Below, in pieces: positions 18,637 through 27,794 of a stretch of DNA of 64,000 nt. This DNA comes from JAGWRA01 sp963711505 (lineage in GTDB: Bacteria; Acidobacteriota; Vicinamibacteria; Vicinamibacterales; CAVVIG01), in assembly GCA_963711505.1 (NCBI GenBank), contig CAVQEJ010000006.1:186001-250000 (forward strand), written 5' to 3'. Position 1 is the stretch's first letter, and every line of letters starts with the position of its first letter. Under the pieces are notes generated by a model, which was given only the letters and a program-made list of their open reading frames with translations, was not told the DNA's origin and searched no databases. A program made the translations under genes and the position numbers.

Positions 18637-19428
18637 CTACAGCAACCCCTTGACGAACCCGCCGTCGACCGGAATCGTGGTCCCCGTGATGTAGCTTCCC
18701 CGCGCGGAGGCGAGGAACGTGACGAGATCGCCGAGCTCGCGCGGCTCGCCGAGGCGCCCGAGCGGCACGTTCCGCACCAGCCGCGCCTCCACCTCGGCCG
18801 GCTCGACGCCCTCGCGGGCGGCGGTCGCCGCGGTCACCTCGGTGACCCGATCGGTGCGCGTGTAGCCGGGCGCCACGCAGTTCACCAGGATGCCGTCGCG
18901 GCCGAGCTCGTTCGCCAGCGTCTTCGAGAAGCCGGCGACCGCGGCACGCAGCGCATTGGAGAGCATGAGCCCGTCGATCGGCTGCTTCACCGAGATGGAC
19001 GTGATGTTGATGATACGCCCGCCGCCGCGCCGGCGCAGGTGCGGCACGGCTTCCATGCAGAGCAGGACGACGCTGAGGAACGTGAGATCGACGGCCGCAC
19101 GCCAGTCGTCTTCGCTGAGCGTGTCGAACACGCCCGAGGTGGGGCCGCCGGCGTTGGTGACGAGGATGTCGAGGCCGCCGAAGTGACGGACGGTCGTCTC
19201 GACGAGGCGGGCCACGTCGGTCCGCTTCGAGACGTCGGCGGCGATCGGCAGCACCTCGGCGCCGGTCTCGGCCGCGATGACCGCGGCCGTCCGGGCCAGC
19301 TCGTCGGCGTGCCGGGCGCAGATGGCCACACGGCAGCCCTCGCCGGCGAGCGACCGGGCCGCCGCACGTCCCAGTCCCTTGCTGGCCGCACAGACCAGCG
19401 CGACCTTGCCCTGAAGATCGGTCTGCAT
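18637..19428 (-). CDS. Atypical short-chain dehydrogenase/reductase-like protein
   Basis: 263 residues with the SDR fold. Cofactor motif is AASKGLGRAAARSLA near residue 14, followed by NAGG near residue 92 and the NITSISV strand with the catalytic serine. Where the family has YxxxK the sequence reads LSNALRAA, so both the Tyr and the Lys are missing. C-terminal LASARGSYITGTTIPVDGG is normal. This matches a known BKR-like SDR subgroup with a non-canonical active site; catalytic activity is uncertain. It lies 24 nt before lemA. Confidence 0.88.
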   Translation of the reverse strand: MQTDLQGKVALVCAASKGLGRAAARSLAGEGCRVAICARHADELARTAAVIAAETGAEVLPIAADVSKRTDVARLVETTVRHFGGLDILVTNAGGPTSGVFDTLSEDDWRAAVDLTFLSVVLLCMEAVPHLRRRGGGRIINITSISVKQPIDGLMLSNALRAAVAGFSKTLANELGRDGILVNCVAPGYTRTDRVTEVTAATAAREGVEPAEVEARLVRNVPLGRLGEPRELGDLVTFLASARGSYITGTTIPVDGGFVKGLL

Positions 19429-19430
19429 TG

Positions 19431-20020
19431 TTCAATGGCGCCGGGGCCCCACCCCCGGCGCGAACTGACGCCGATGCCTCGCCCTCGGATATCCATGTCC
19501 TCGGGCTCGCATGGCCGCAGGCGCTGCGTCATTCAATGGCGCCGGGGCCCCACCCCCGGCGCGAACTGACGCCGATACTCGCCCTCGGATATCCCTGTCC
19601 TCGGGCTCGCATGGCCGCAGGCGCTGCGTATTCAATGGCGCCGGGGGCCCACCCCCGGCGCGGACTGACGCCGACTCCCTCGGATATCCCGTCCTCGGGC
19701 TCGCATGGCCGCAGGCGCTGCGTTCTTCAATGGCGCCGGGGCCTCACGGCGCGAACTGACGCCGATACTCGCCCTCGGATATCCCTGTCCTCGGGCTCGC
19801 ATGGCCGCAGGCGCTGACGTCATTCAATGGCGCCGGGGCCCACCCCCGGCGCGAACTGACGCCGACGCCTCGCCCTCGGATCTCCATGTCCTCGGGCTCG
19901 GCATGGCCGCAGGCGCTGCGTTATTCAATGGCGCTGGGGCCACCCCCGGCGCGGACTGACGCCGATGCCGTGATCGGATCCGCCTGTCCTCGCCCTTCGA
20001 TTCCGCTCAGGGCGACCCGG
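19431..20020. repeat. Six-copy tandem repeat array, unit about 95-101 bp
   Basis: Copies begin with TTCAATGGCG at 19431, 19532, 19631, 19726, 19823 and 19924. Each contains an inverted repeat of the type GCGCCGGGG...CCCCCGGCGC, then GAACTGACGCCGA, then CCTCGGATATCC and a closing CATGGCCGCAGGCGCTGCGT. Copy 4 lacks part of the palindrome and copy 6 diverges at its 3' end. The array fills the 610-bp spacer between the SDR start and the cupin stop; no gene was seen in it. It lacks spacers, so it is not a CRISPR. Confidence 0.92.
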
Positions 20021-20039
20021 CATGGCTATCGCCGGCTGC

Positions 20040-20402
20040 TCAGCGATGGAAATAGTCGTCGGTCCCGTCGAGCCAGTCCTGGCGGATGGGACTGAAGAAG
20101 TCGAGCTCGAAGGTATCTTCGAGCGCCTCGGCCTGATGCTCGACCCAGGACGGGATGTGCAGGATCTCGCCCTCGCGGACGGTGATCTCCTCGCCGTTGA
20201 TGAGGAACTTCAGCGCGCCCTGCAGCACGTAGGTCATCTGCTCGCTCTCGTGCGAGTGCTTCGGCACGAGCACGCCGCGCTTCAGATAGATCTGCGCGAC
20301 CATCTCCCGCTCGCCGGTGACGACCTTGCGGGAAATCATCTCGGTGACCTTCTCGAGCGCGATCTCGTCCCAGCGATGGAGGCGTACGGTCTTGGTGGAC
20401 AT
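20040..20402 (-). CDS. Small cupin-domain protein
   Basis: Single-domain cupin of 120 residues from ATG 20402 (MSTKTVRLHRWDEI); a longer frame to 20489 adds an Arg-rich segment without support. Cupin motif 1 is KHSHESEQMTYVLQGALKF with two His and a Glu for metal binding, and motif 2 is GEILHIPSWVEHQAEALED. It could bind a small ligand or act as a simple dioxygenase or isomerase; function is not determined. The end DDYFHR is compact. Confidence 0.85.
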   Translation of the reverse strand: MSTKTVRLHRWDEIALEKVTEMISRKVVTGEREMVAQIYLKRGVLVPKHSHESEQMTYVLQGALKFLINGEEITVREGEILHIPSWVEHQAEALEDTFELDFFSPIRQDWLDGTDDYFHR

Positions 20403-20536
20403 CGTGGCTGTTCCGAATCGGATCGTGTTCGCTCCGCGCGAACATCGGGGCTGGCGGCGCCGCGCTGGCGGCGAAAACCCGCCGGACACCGCGGCAAACC
20501 CGGGCGGCGTGCGGCCGCCATGTTCGAGGCCCGGGC

Positions 20537-20566
20537 ATTATATCATCGGGGTACGGGTGCTATAAT
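20537..20566. promoter_or_regulatory. Mirror-image divergent extended -10 promoters (cupin / E1)
   Basis: On the plus strand TATAAT (20561-20566) is preceded by TGc and, 17 nt upstream, TTATAT (20538-20543). On the minus strand TATAAT (20542-20537) is preceded by TGa and, 17 nt upstream, TTATAG (20565-20560). Each -10 therefore overlaps the other promoter's -35. Both -10 elements are perfect and both are of the extended type. The pair would serve the E1 gene rightward and the cupin gene leftward. Confidence 0.7.
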
Positions 20567-20641
20567 CACCTGTTCTGTTTGTACGGACTCATTTTTCTGG
20601 CAGCCTCGCGCATCCGCCGGGCGCTGCCGCGAGGGACGGGC

Positions 20642-22796
20642 ATGAAGGCAGTAGCGGATTCGAACGGCGTCGACACGAAGACGAAATCCCGCGGCGCAGG
20701 CGCCTCGAAGCACGAGGGACTGACGCGTGAGGAACTGCTGCAGGCCTACCGCCAGATGGTGCTCTCGCGGAAGCTGGACGACAAGGAAATCCAGCTGAAG
20801 AATCAGAGCCAGATCTTCTTCCAGATCAGCGGCGCCGGTCACGAGGCGATCCTCGTCGCCGCCGGCATGGCGCTGAAGCCGTCCCACGACTGGTTCTATC
20901 CCTACTACCGCGACCGCGCGCTCTGCCTCCAGCTCGGCATGACGCCCTACGAGATGCTGCTCGAGGGCGTGGGCGGGCAGGACGACCCGAACTCGGGCGG
21001 CCGGCAGATGCCGTCGCACTGGGGTCACAAGGGCCTCAACATCGTGTCGCAGTCGAGCCCGACCGGCACGCAGTGCCTCCAGTCGGTCGGCTGCGCCGAG
21101 GGCGGCATGCTCTTCGAGCGGATCACCGGGATCCCCGATCGCGAGAGCCAGCTTCGAGAAGGACGAAGTCGTCTACATGTCGATCGGCGACGGCGCGACG
21201 AGCGAAGGCGAGTTCTGGGAGTCGCTGAACGTCGCCTGCGTCCGCAACCTGCCGATGGTCTTCCTCGTCGAGGACAACGGCTACGCCATCTCGGTGCCGG
21301 TCGCGGTGCAGACGGCAGGCGGCGATGTCTCGAAGCTGGTGCAGGGCTACCCCGGCATGCACGTCGCGTCGGTGGACGGCACGGATTTCCTGAAGAGCCT
21401 GCGGACGATGCGCGAGGCGGTGGCCTACGCCCGCGCGCGCAAGGGCCCGGCCTTCGTGCACGCGACGGTCATCCGTCCCTACTCGCACTCGCTGTCGGAC
21501 GACGAGCGCCTCTACAAGACGAAGGCGGAACGCGAGGAGGAAGCGCGCCGCGACCCGATCCGCCGGATGGGCGAGTTCCTGAAGGCCGAAGGGCTGGCCA
21601 CGGATGCCGATCTCGCCGCGCTCGCCAAGGACGTCGAGGCGCAGGTGAACGAGGCCGCGCAGCAGGCGCTCGTGGCCCCCAAGCCGGCGAAGGACACCGC
21701 CATGCTGTGGGTCTACTCGCCCGACGTCGACCCGACGTCGAGCGACTTCGAGACGCCGCTGGTGCCCGAGGGCAAGCCCGACACGATGGTCGCCGCCATC
21801 AACCGGACGATGAAGGAAGAGATGGCGCGCGACGCCCGCATCGTCGTCTTCGGCGAGGACGTCGCCGACGCGAGTCACGAGGAGGCGCTGAAGGAAGTCA
21901 CGGGCAAGGGCGGCGTCTTCAAGCTGACGCACGGCCTGCAGCGGGCCTACGGCGGCGATCGCGTGTTCAACTCGCCACTGGCCGAGGCGGGCATCATCGG
22001 CCGCGGCATCGGCATGGCTACGCGCGGCATCAAGCCGGTCGTCGAGATCCAGTTCTTCGACTACATCTGGCCGGCCATGATGCAGCTGCGCAACGAGATG
22101 GCCATGATGCGGTACCGCTCGGGCAACAACTTCTCCTGCCCGATGGTCGTGCGCGTGCCGATCGGCGGCTACCTGCGCGGCGGCGGCCCGTACCACAGCC
22201 AGTCGGGCGAGAGCATCTTCGCCCACTGCCCGGGCATCCGCATCGCGTTCCCGTCCAACGCGCAGGACGCGGCGGGCCTGCTGCGCACCGCCATCCGATG
22301 CGACGATCCGGTGATGTTCTTCGAGCACAAGCACCTGTACCGCCAGACCTACAACAAGGGCGAGTACCCGGGCAGCGAGTACATGATCCCGTTCGGCAAG
22401 GCGTCGCTGCGGCGCGAGGGCACGGACATGGTGATCGTCACCTGGGGCGCGCTCGTGCAGCGTTCGCTGCTCGCGGCCCAGCAGGCCGAGAAGGACGGCA
22501 TCAGCGTCGCCGTGCTCGACCTGCGGACGATCATGCCGTTCGACTTCGAGGCGATCGCCGAGCAGGTGAAGAAGACGAGCCGCATCCTCGTGGCGCACGA
22601 GGACGCGTTGACGTGCGGCTTCGGCGCCGAACTGGCCGCCCGCGTGGCCGACGAGCTGTTCGAGTACCTCGACGCGCCGGTCAAGCGGATCGGCGCCCTC
22701 GACGCGCCGGTGGCCTACTGCCCCGACCTCGAGGAAGTGATCCTGCCGACCTGGAACGACGTGCTGGCCGGCATCAAGGAACTCTCCGAGTACTGA
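20642..22796 (+). CDS. Branched-chain 2-oxoacid dehydrogenase E1, alpha-beta fusion (frameshifted)
   Basis: Thiamine-diphosphate E1 of a 2-oxoacid dehydrogenase complex, with alpha and beta subunits in one chain. The alpha half has GAGHEAILVAAG and the ThDP motif GDGATSEGEFWESLN ... EDNGYAIS. After a linker around residue 365 the beta half has FGEDVAD, GPYHSQSGESIF and ends VLAGIKELSEY. One extra A near 21146 breaks the alpha half (GIPDRE | ASFEKDEVVYM). Corrected length is about 718 residues. A 2-oxoisovalerate-type role is favoured but 2-oxo acid specificity is inferred. No E2/E3 gene is nearby. Confidence 0.88.
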
Positions 22797-22897
22797 CGCG
22801 TCGGCTTCCACCGGAGATCGGGAGGCCGGGAGGACCGCAGGGTGCTCCCGCTCTCCCGCCCTCCTGCTTCACCCCCAGGCGGTTCTCGATCACGCAC

Positions 22898-23941
22898 GTG
22901 GCCGATCTCCCCGCCGCGGTTCGACGACACGCCCCGTTCCTGCTCGCCGTCGCAGCCCTGCTGGGCACGGCGCTCGGGCTCTCGCCCCGCGCCGCGATGC
23001 AGGTCCAGATCCTCCGGGCGACCGCCAGCCTGCCACCGTTCCTCTCGGGCGAATTCCGGAGCCCGCTGGCGTTCCAGCGGACGGCCGACGGCTGGTTCTA
23101 CGTGTTCGACCGGCGCGGCCACTCGGTCTACCGGATCGATCCGGCGATGGAACACGCCACGCGCATCGTGTCGATCGGGGCGGAGACCGGCCGCCTGCTC
23201 CAGCCGACGGCGTTCGCGAGCGAGCCGAACGGCACGTTCGCCGTGGCCGATGCCCCGGCGCAGGAGCGCATCCAGGTGTTCGCGGATCAGGGGTCGCTCA
23301 TCGGCGGATTCTTTCCCTCGGGCGCGACACCCTTCCAGGTGGTGCTCGGCGGGCTGGTGCTGGGCGGCGTCGGATCGCTGCAGTACGACGGTCACGCGAT
23401 CCTGATCAGTCAGCCGGCGACCGGCTCCCTCATCACCGAGTACTCGCCGTACGGCGATCTGCGGCGGTCGTTCGGCCCGCTGCGCGAGACCGGGCAGCGC
23501 GACCGCGACGTACAGCTGCTCCTGAACACCGGCCTGCCGCTGTTCAATCCGCAGGGCGGCTACGACTTCGTGTTCCAGACGGGCACGCCGCTCTTCCAGC
23601 GGTACGACCGCGACGGGCACCTGCTGTTCGAGCGCCACATCGAGGGACGGGAGATCGACGAGCTCATCGGGCGGCTGCCGACGGAATGGCCGACACGGCC
23701 GCCCGGCAGTGACGAGTTCCCGGTCGCGCACGCCATCGTCCGGACGGCGGCGATCGATCGGCAGGGGAACCTGTGGGTGGCGCTCGTGGTCCCCTACATC
23801 TACGTCTACGATCCCGATGGCGAGAAGATCCGCGTCGTGCAGCTGCGGACGTCGGCGGGCCCCGTCGCCCCGACCAGCCTGTTCTTCGACCCGCAGGGCC
23901 GGCTGCTCGTCACACCGGGCTGCGACATCTTCCGTCCCTGA
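22898..23941 (+). CDS. Predicted beta-propeller (NHL/6-blade-like) exported protein
   Basis: About 347 residues if started at GTG 22898; no ATG precedes it within the spacer. A hydrophobic segment (HAPFLLAVAALLGTALGL) suggests export or anchoring. Repeated blade-like units follow: GWFYVFDRRGHSVYRID, GTFAVADAPAQERIQVFADQG, LFERHIEG, and GNLWVALVVPYIYVYDPDGEK. Such propellers are common in Acidobacteria and are usually of unknown function. It starts about 100 nt after the E1 stop in the same direction. Confidence 0.68.
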   Translation: MADLPAAVRRHAPFLLAVAALLGTALGLSPRAAMQVQILRATASLPPFLSGEFRSPLAFQRTADGWFYVFDRRGHSVYRIDPAMEHATRIVSIGAETGRLLQPTAFASEPNGTFAVADAPAQERIQVFADQGSLIGGFFPSGATPFQVVLGGLVLGGVGSLQYDGHAILISQPATGSLITEYSPYGDLRRSFGPLRETGQRDRDVQLLLNTGLPLFNPQGGYDFVFQTGTPLFQRYDRDGHLLFERHIEGREIDELIGRLPTEWPTRPPGSDEFPVAHAIVRTAAIDRQGNLWVALVVPYIYVYDPDGEKIRVVQLRTSAGPVAPTSLFFDPQGRLLVTPGCDIFRP

Positions 23942-23972
23942 TCTCAATTCCCTGACTGCGAGGACGCTCACG

Positions 23973-24626
23973 ATGCCGATATCAACGATGCTGACGGCCT
24001 TTCTGAGCCTGATGTTCCTGGCGCCCGCACCACCCCAGCACGTGTCCTTCGAGACCGCCGACGGCGCGCACATCGTCGCCGACCTCTATGGCAGCGGCAC
24101 GAATGGAGTGGTCCTCGCGCACGGTGCCGTGTTCGACAAGGAGAGCTGGGCCCCGGTGGCGCAGGCGCTCGTCGAACGCGGACACGAGGTGCTGGCCATC
24201 GATTTCCGCGGCCACGGTCAGTCCACCAGCGGCCGGGATGGCCGCGCACTCTATCAGGACGTGCTCGGCGCCGTGCGGTACCTGCGCGCCCACGGCGCCA
24301 CGCGGGTCGACGTCGTCGGCGCGAGCATGGGCGGCGGGGCGGCCGGCCGCGCCGCCGTGGAAGCGAAGGTCGGCGAGATCGATCGGCTCTTCCTGCTCTC
24401 GCCGGTCCCGATTCCCGACCCGCAGGCGATGCACGCGAAACGCATCATGTACGTCGCCAGCCGGGACGAGAAGCTGGCGCCGTCGGTCAAGGCGCAGTTC
24501 GCGCACGCGCCCGAACCGAAGCAGATCGAGCTACTCGACGGCAACGCGCACGCGCAGAACATCTTCGCGACCCCGCAGGGACCGAAGCTGCTGGCGCTCC
24601 TCGAAGATTTCCTGGCCGCGCGCTAG
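23973..24626 (+). CDS. Exported alpha/beta hydrolase
   Basis: 217 residues starting MPISTMLTAFLSLMFLAPAPP, a probable signal peptide. GAGGA-type ribosome site lies 9 nt upstream. The nucleophile elbow is GASMGGGAAG (Ser near residue 111); HGAVFDKESW forms the oxyanion region; a late Asp (SRDEKLAP) and His (GNAHAQNIF) complete a triad. Substrate unknown. It precedes the TetR operator and may belong to the lipid-catabolism block. Confidence 0.82.
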   Translation: MPISTMLTAFLSLMFLAPAPPQHVSFETADGAHIVADLYGSGTNGVVLAHGAVFDKESWAPVAQALVERGHEVLAIDFRGHGQSTSGRDGRALYQDVLGAVRYLRAHGATRVDVVGASMGGGAAGRAAVEAKVGEIDRLFLLSPVPIPDPQAMHAKRIMYVASRDEKLAPSVKAQFAHAPEPKQIELLDGNAHAQNIFATPQGPKLLALLEDFLAAR

Positions 24627-24678
24627 AGTTCCGCCGCCGGCGGCCGGCGCTTGACGGTTCTCCCGGGAGCGGGGGAAG

Positions 24679-24698
24679 ATGAATGAACGTTCATTCAT
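24679..24698. promoter_or_regulatory. Operator palindrome for the TetR/FadR-type regulator
   Basis: A perfect 20-bp palindrome, ATGAATGAACGTTCATTCAT, sits just upstream of the TetR gene. It resembles the TGAATGAnnnnTCATTCA sites bound by FadR-type TetR repressors of fatty-acid oxidation. It likely mediates autoregulation of the downstream tetR-fadN transcription unit. Confidence 0.85.
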
Positions 24699-24733
24699 TC
24701 CGGCGTTGCCCCGCGCGCCTCCGGAGTCCTGCC

Positions 24734-25378
24734 GTGCCTGCCGTTCCCCAGCCCCGCCGTCCGCGCGTCGCGCCGGCCGCCGGTGCGCCGCCCAAACGTG
24801 ACGCCATCCTGCGCGCCGCGCTCGAGGTGTTCGCCGAGCGGGGCTTCTTCAACGCCCAGGTGGCCGACGTGGCCCGCGCGGCCGGCGTCGCGGCCGGGAC
24901 GGTCTACCTCTACTTCCGCGGCAAGAACGATCTGCTCGTCTCGATCTTCGAGCGGACGATGCAGGAAGCGATTGCGGAGGGGCGCGCGGCGGTGGAAGGT
25001 CTCGCCGATCCCGAGGCCCGGCTGCGCCGGATCGCCCGGCTGCACCTCGAGCGCCTCGGGCGCGACCGGAACCTCGCGGTGGTGTTCCAGGTGGAGTTGC
25101 GCCAGAGCACGAAGTTCATGGAGCACCTCTCGTCCACGCTGCTGCGCGACTACCTGGGCCTGCTCCGCGAGACGATTGCCGACGGCCAGGCGGCCGGCGT
25201 CTTCCGCCGCGATCTGAACCCCACGGTCGCCGCCAAGATCCTCTTCGGCGGGATCGACGAGATGGCCACCAACTGGATCCTCAGCGGCCGGCGGTACTCG
25301 CTGGCCGCGCAGGCCGACACGGTCGTCGACCTGTTCGTGAACGGCGCGCGGCAGCCCGTCTCCGCGCCGCGCCGCTGA
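24734..25378 (+). CDS. TetR family repressor, probably of fatty-acid oxidation (FadR type)
   Basis: 214 residues from GTG 24734, which has GGAG seven bases upstream. The earlier ATG at 24683 lies inside the operator and is less likely. The N-terminal helix-turn-helix reads AALEVFAERGFFNAQVADVARAAGVAAGTVYLYFRGKNDLL, the TetR signature. The C-terminal ligand domain (DPEARLRRIARLHLERLGRDRNLAVVFQVELRQS...) resembles FadR of Bacillus/Thermus, which binds long-chain acyl-CoA. Gene order tetR-fadN supports this: it lies 13 nt before fadN. Confidence 0.9.
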   Translation: MPAVPQPRRPRVAPAAGAPPKRDAILRAALEVFAERGFFNAQVADVARAAGVAAGTVYLYFRGKNDLLVSIFERTMQEAIAEGRAAVEGLADPEARLRRIARLHLERLGRDRNLAVVFQVELRQSTKFMEHLSSTLLRDYLGLLRETIADGQAAGVFRRDLNPTVAAKILFGGIDEMATNWILSGRRYSLAAQADTVVDLFVNGARQPVSAPRR

Positions 25379-25391
25379 GGGAGACCCCGAC

Positions 25392-27773
25392 ATGCCCAAG
25401 CCAGCCGAGCCGTCTTCGTCTTCCCCTGCCGCCGCCCCCGCCAGCCCCACCCGGGCCGAGATCCGCCCGTTCGGCTCGGTCGCCGTGCTGGGTGCCGGCA
25501 CGATGGGCGCGCAGATTGCGGCGCACGTGGCGAACGCCGGCATTCCGGTGCTGCTGCTCGATCTCACGGCGGCCGCGGCCCGCGACGGTCTCGCCCGGGC
25601 GCGTCGGCTGAAGCCCGACCCGTTCTTCACCGCCAACACGCTGCAGCTGATCCGCACCGGCGGCTTCGACACGGACCTGCCGCGCCTCGCTTCGTGCGAC
25701 TGGATCGTGGAGGCCATCGTCGAGCGGCTCGACGTAAAGCAGTCGCTGCTCGAGCAGGTGGACACGCACCGGACCCCCGGCACGGTGGTCTCGTCCAACA
25801 CATCCGGCATTCCGCTGACCGCCCTGGCGGAGGGACGCTCGGCCGACTTCCGGCAGTGCTGGCTGGGCACCCACTTCTTCAATCCGCCGCGGTACCTGAA
25901 GCTGCTCGAGATCATCCCGACGGCGGACACCTCGCCCGCCACGATCGCGCGGGTCACGTCGTTCGCCGATCACTGGCTGGGCAAGGGCGTCGTCGTCGCC
26001 CGCGACACGCCGAACTTCATCGCGAACCGGATCGGCCTGTACGGGGTGATGCGGATCTTCGAGTCGCTGTCGAGCGGCCGCTACACGATCGAGGAGGTCG
26101 ACGCGCTGACCGGCCCGCTCATCGGCCGGCCGAAGAGCGCGACGTTCCGGACGGTCGACATCACGGGGCTGGACGTCCTCTGCCACGTCGCCCGCAACCT
26201 CGTCGAGCGGCTGACCGACGAGACGGAGCGGCGGGCCTTCACGCTGCCGCCGCTCGTCGAGCAGATGCTCGAGCGCGGCTGGATCGGCGAGAAGGCCGGC
26301 CAGGGCTTCTACCGCCGCGAGAAGACGCCGGAGGGCGAGACGCAGATCCTGACGCTCGATCCCCCGACCATGACCTATCGGCCGCGCCAGCCGGTGCAGC
26401 TGCCCGAGCTGGAGGCGGCGCGTGCCATCGACGATCTGCGCGAGCGGCTGCGGATGCTGTTCTCGAGCCGCGGCCGGGCGGGCGCCTTCCTGCGCGAGAC
26501 GCTCGCGCCCACCCTGCTCTACACCGCGAAGGTGGCGCCCGACATCGCCGGTTCGATCGACGACATCGACCGGGCGATGCAGTGGGGGTTCGGCTGGGAG
26601 CTGGGTCCGTTCGAGACCTGGGACGCCATCGGTCTTCGCGAGTTCATGGAGACGGTGCAGAAGGCGCAGCAGACAGCGGTCGTCTCGGCGCCGCCGATCG
26701 TCGCCGAGGTGCTCGCCGCGGGCCGCAACGGGTTCCGGGACGCCCCGATTCCGCCGGCGGCCCCCGATCTCCAGATCCTGCGGGACGCCCGGGCGCGTTC
26801 GCGCGTCGTGCGCAGCAACGCCGGCGCCAGCCTGGTCGATCTCGGCGACGGCGTGCTGGCCATCGAGTTCCATTCGAAGATGAACACGATCGGCGCCGAC
26901 ATCATCGAGATGATCCGCGCCGGTCTGGACGAGGCGGCGCGCAACTTCGCCGCGGTCGTCATCGGCAACGACGCAGCGAACTTCTCGGCCGGGGCGAACC
27001 TGATGCTGCTGCTCCTCGAAGCCGAGGAGGAGAACTGGGACGAGATCGACCTGATGGTGCGCACGTTCCAGTCGACGACGCAGGCCCTGCGATACGCCAC
27101 GGTCCCCGTGATCGTCTGTCCCGCGGGCCTGACGCTCGGGGGCGGCTGCGAGCTGGCGCTGCACGGCGACCGCGTGCAGGCGGCCGGCGAGAGCTACATC
27201 GGCCTCGTAGAGGTCGGCGTCGGCCTCATCCCGGCCGGCGGCGGTACGACGGCGATGGTCGCCCGGGCGGTGGAGCACCTGACGCCCGACCAGCAGCGCA
27301 ACCTGCTCGCCGCGGTCCGGCCGGTGTTCGAGACGATGGCCCTGGGCCGCGTCTCCGGCAGCGCACCGGACGCGCGCCGGCTCGGCTACCTGCGCGACTG
27401 CGACGGCGTGACGATGAACCGCGATCGACTGCTGGCCGACGCGAAGCGGATCGCACTGGAACGGGTGCGCGAGGGCTACCACCCGCCGCCGCGGCGCGAC
27501 CGCATTCCGGTCGGCGGCGACGACGTTCGGGCCGCCCTGTCGATCGGCGTGCACCTCGCCTGGCGGGCCGGGCAGGCGAGCGACCACGACGCGCTGATCG
27601 GCCGCACGCTGGCCCGCATCATCGCCGGCGGCGACCTGCCCCATGCGACGACCGTCAGCGAGCAGTACCTGCTGGATCTGGAGCGGGAGGCGTTCCTCAG
27701 GCTGTGTGGCGAGCCGAAGACGCTCGAGCGGATCCGGCACACGCTGAAGACCGGCAAGCCGTTGCGGAACTGA
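25392..27773 (+). CDS. fadN: 3-hydroxyacyl-CoA dehydrogenase / enoyl-CoA hydratase fusion (FadN type)
   Basis: 793 residues with the dehydrogenase first and the hydratase last, the FadN order (the reverse of E. coli FadB). The NAD motif VLGAGTMGAQIAAHVANAG is near residue 33, followed by SSNTSGIPL and GTHFFNPPRYLKLLE. A second dehydrogenase C-terminal unit (FGWELGPFETWDAIG) is near residue 400. The hydratase half has NDAANFSAGANL for the oxyanion hole and AGLTLGGGCELALHGDRV. It performs two steps of beta-oxidation and follows its putative repressor. Confidence 0.95.
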   Translation: MPKPAEPSSSSPAAAPASPTRAEIRPFGSVAVLGAGTMGAQIAAHVANAGIPVLLLDLTAAAARDGLARARRLKPDPFFTANTLQLIRTGGFDTDLPRLASCDWIVEAIVERLDVKQSLLEQVDTHRTPGTVVSSNTSGIPLTALAEGRSADFRQCWLGTHFFNPPRYLKLLEIIPTADTSPATIARVTSFADHWLGKGVVVARDTPNFIANRIGLYGVMRIFESLSSGRYTIEEVDALTGPLIGRPKSATFRTVDITGLDVLCHVARNLVERLTDETERRAFTLPPLVEQMLERGWIGEKAGQGFYRREKTPEGETQILTLDPPTMTYRPRQPVQLPELEAARAIDDLRERLRMLFSSRGRAGAFLRETLAPTLLYTAKVAPDIAGSIDDIDRAMQWGFGWELGPFETWDAIGLREFMETVQKAQQTAVVSAPPIVAEVLAAGRNGFRDAPIPPAAPDLQILRDARARSRVVRSNAGASLVDLGDGVLAIEFHSKMNTIGADIIEMIRAGLDEAARNFAAVVIGNDAANFSAGANLMLLLLEAEEENWDEIDLMVRTFQSTTQALRYATVPVIVCPAGLTLGGGCELALHGDRVQAAGESYIGLVEVGVGLIPAGGGTTAMVARAVEHLTPDQQRNLLAAVRPVFETMALGRVSGSAPDARRLGYLRDCDGVTMNRDRLLADAKRIALERVREGYHPPPRRDRIPVGGDDVRAALSIGVHLAWRAGQASDHDALIGRTLARIIAGGDLPHATTVSEQYLLDLEREAFLRLCGEPKTLERIRHTLKTGKPLRN

Positions 27774-27794
27774 GGCGGTCGGGGAGCCCGGGGC

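Noticed and set aside
19431..20020. Tandem repeat as a CRISPR array
   Set aside because: Units are about 99 bp and near-identical throughout; no unique spacers and no cas genes.
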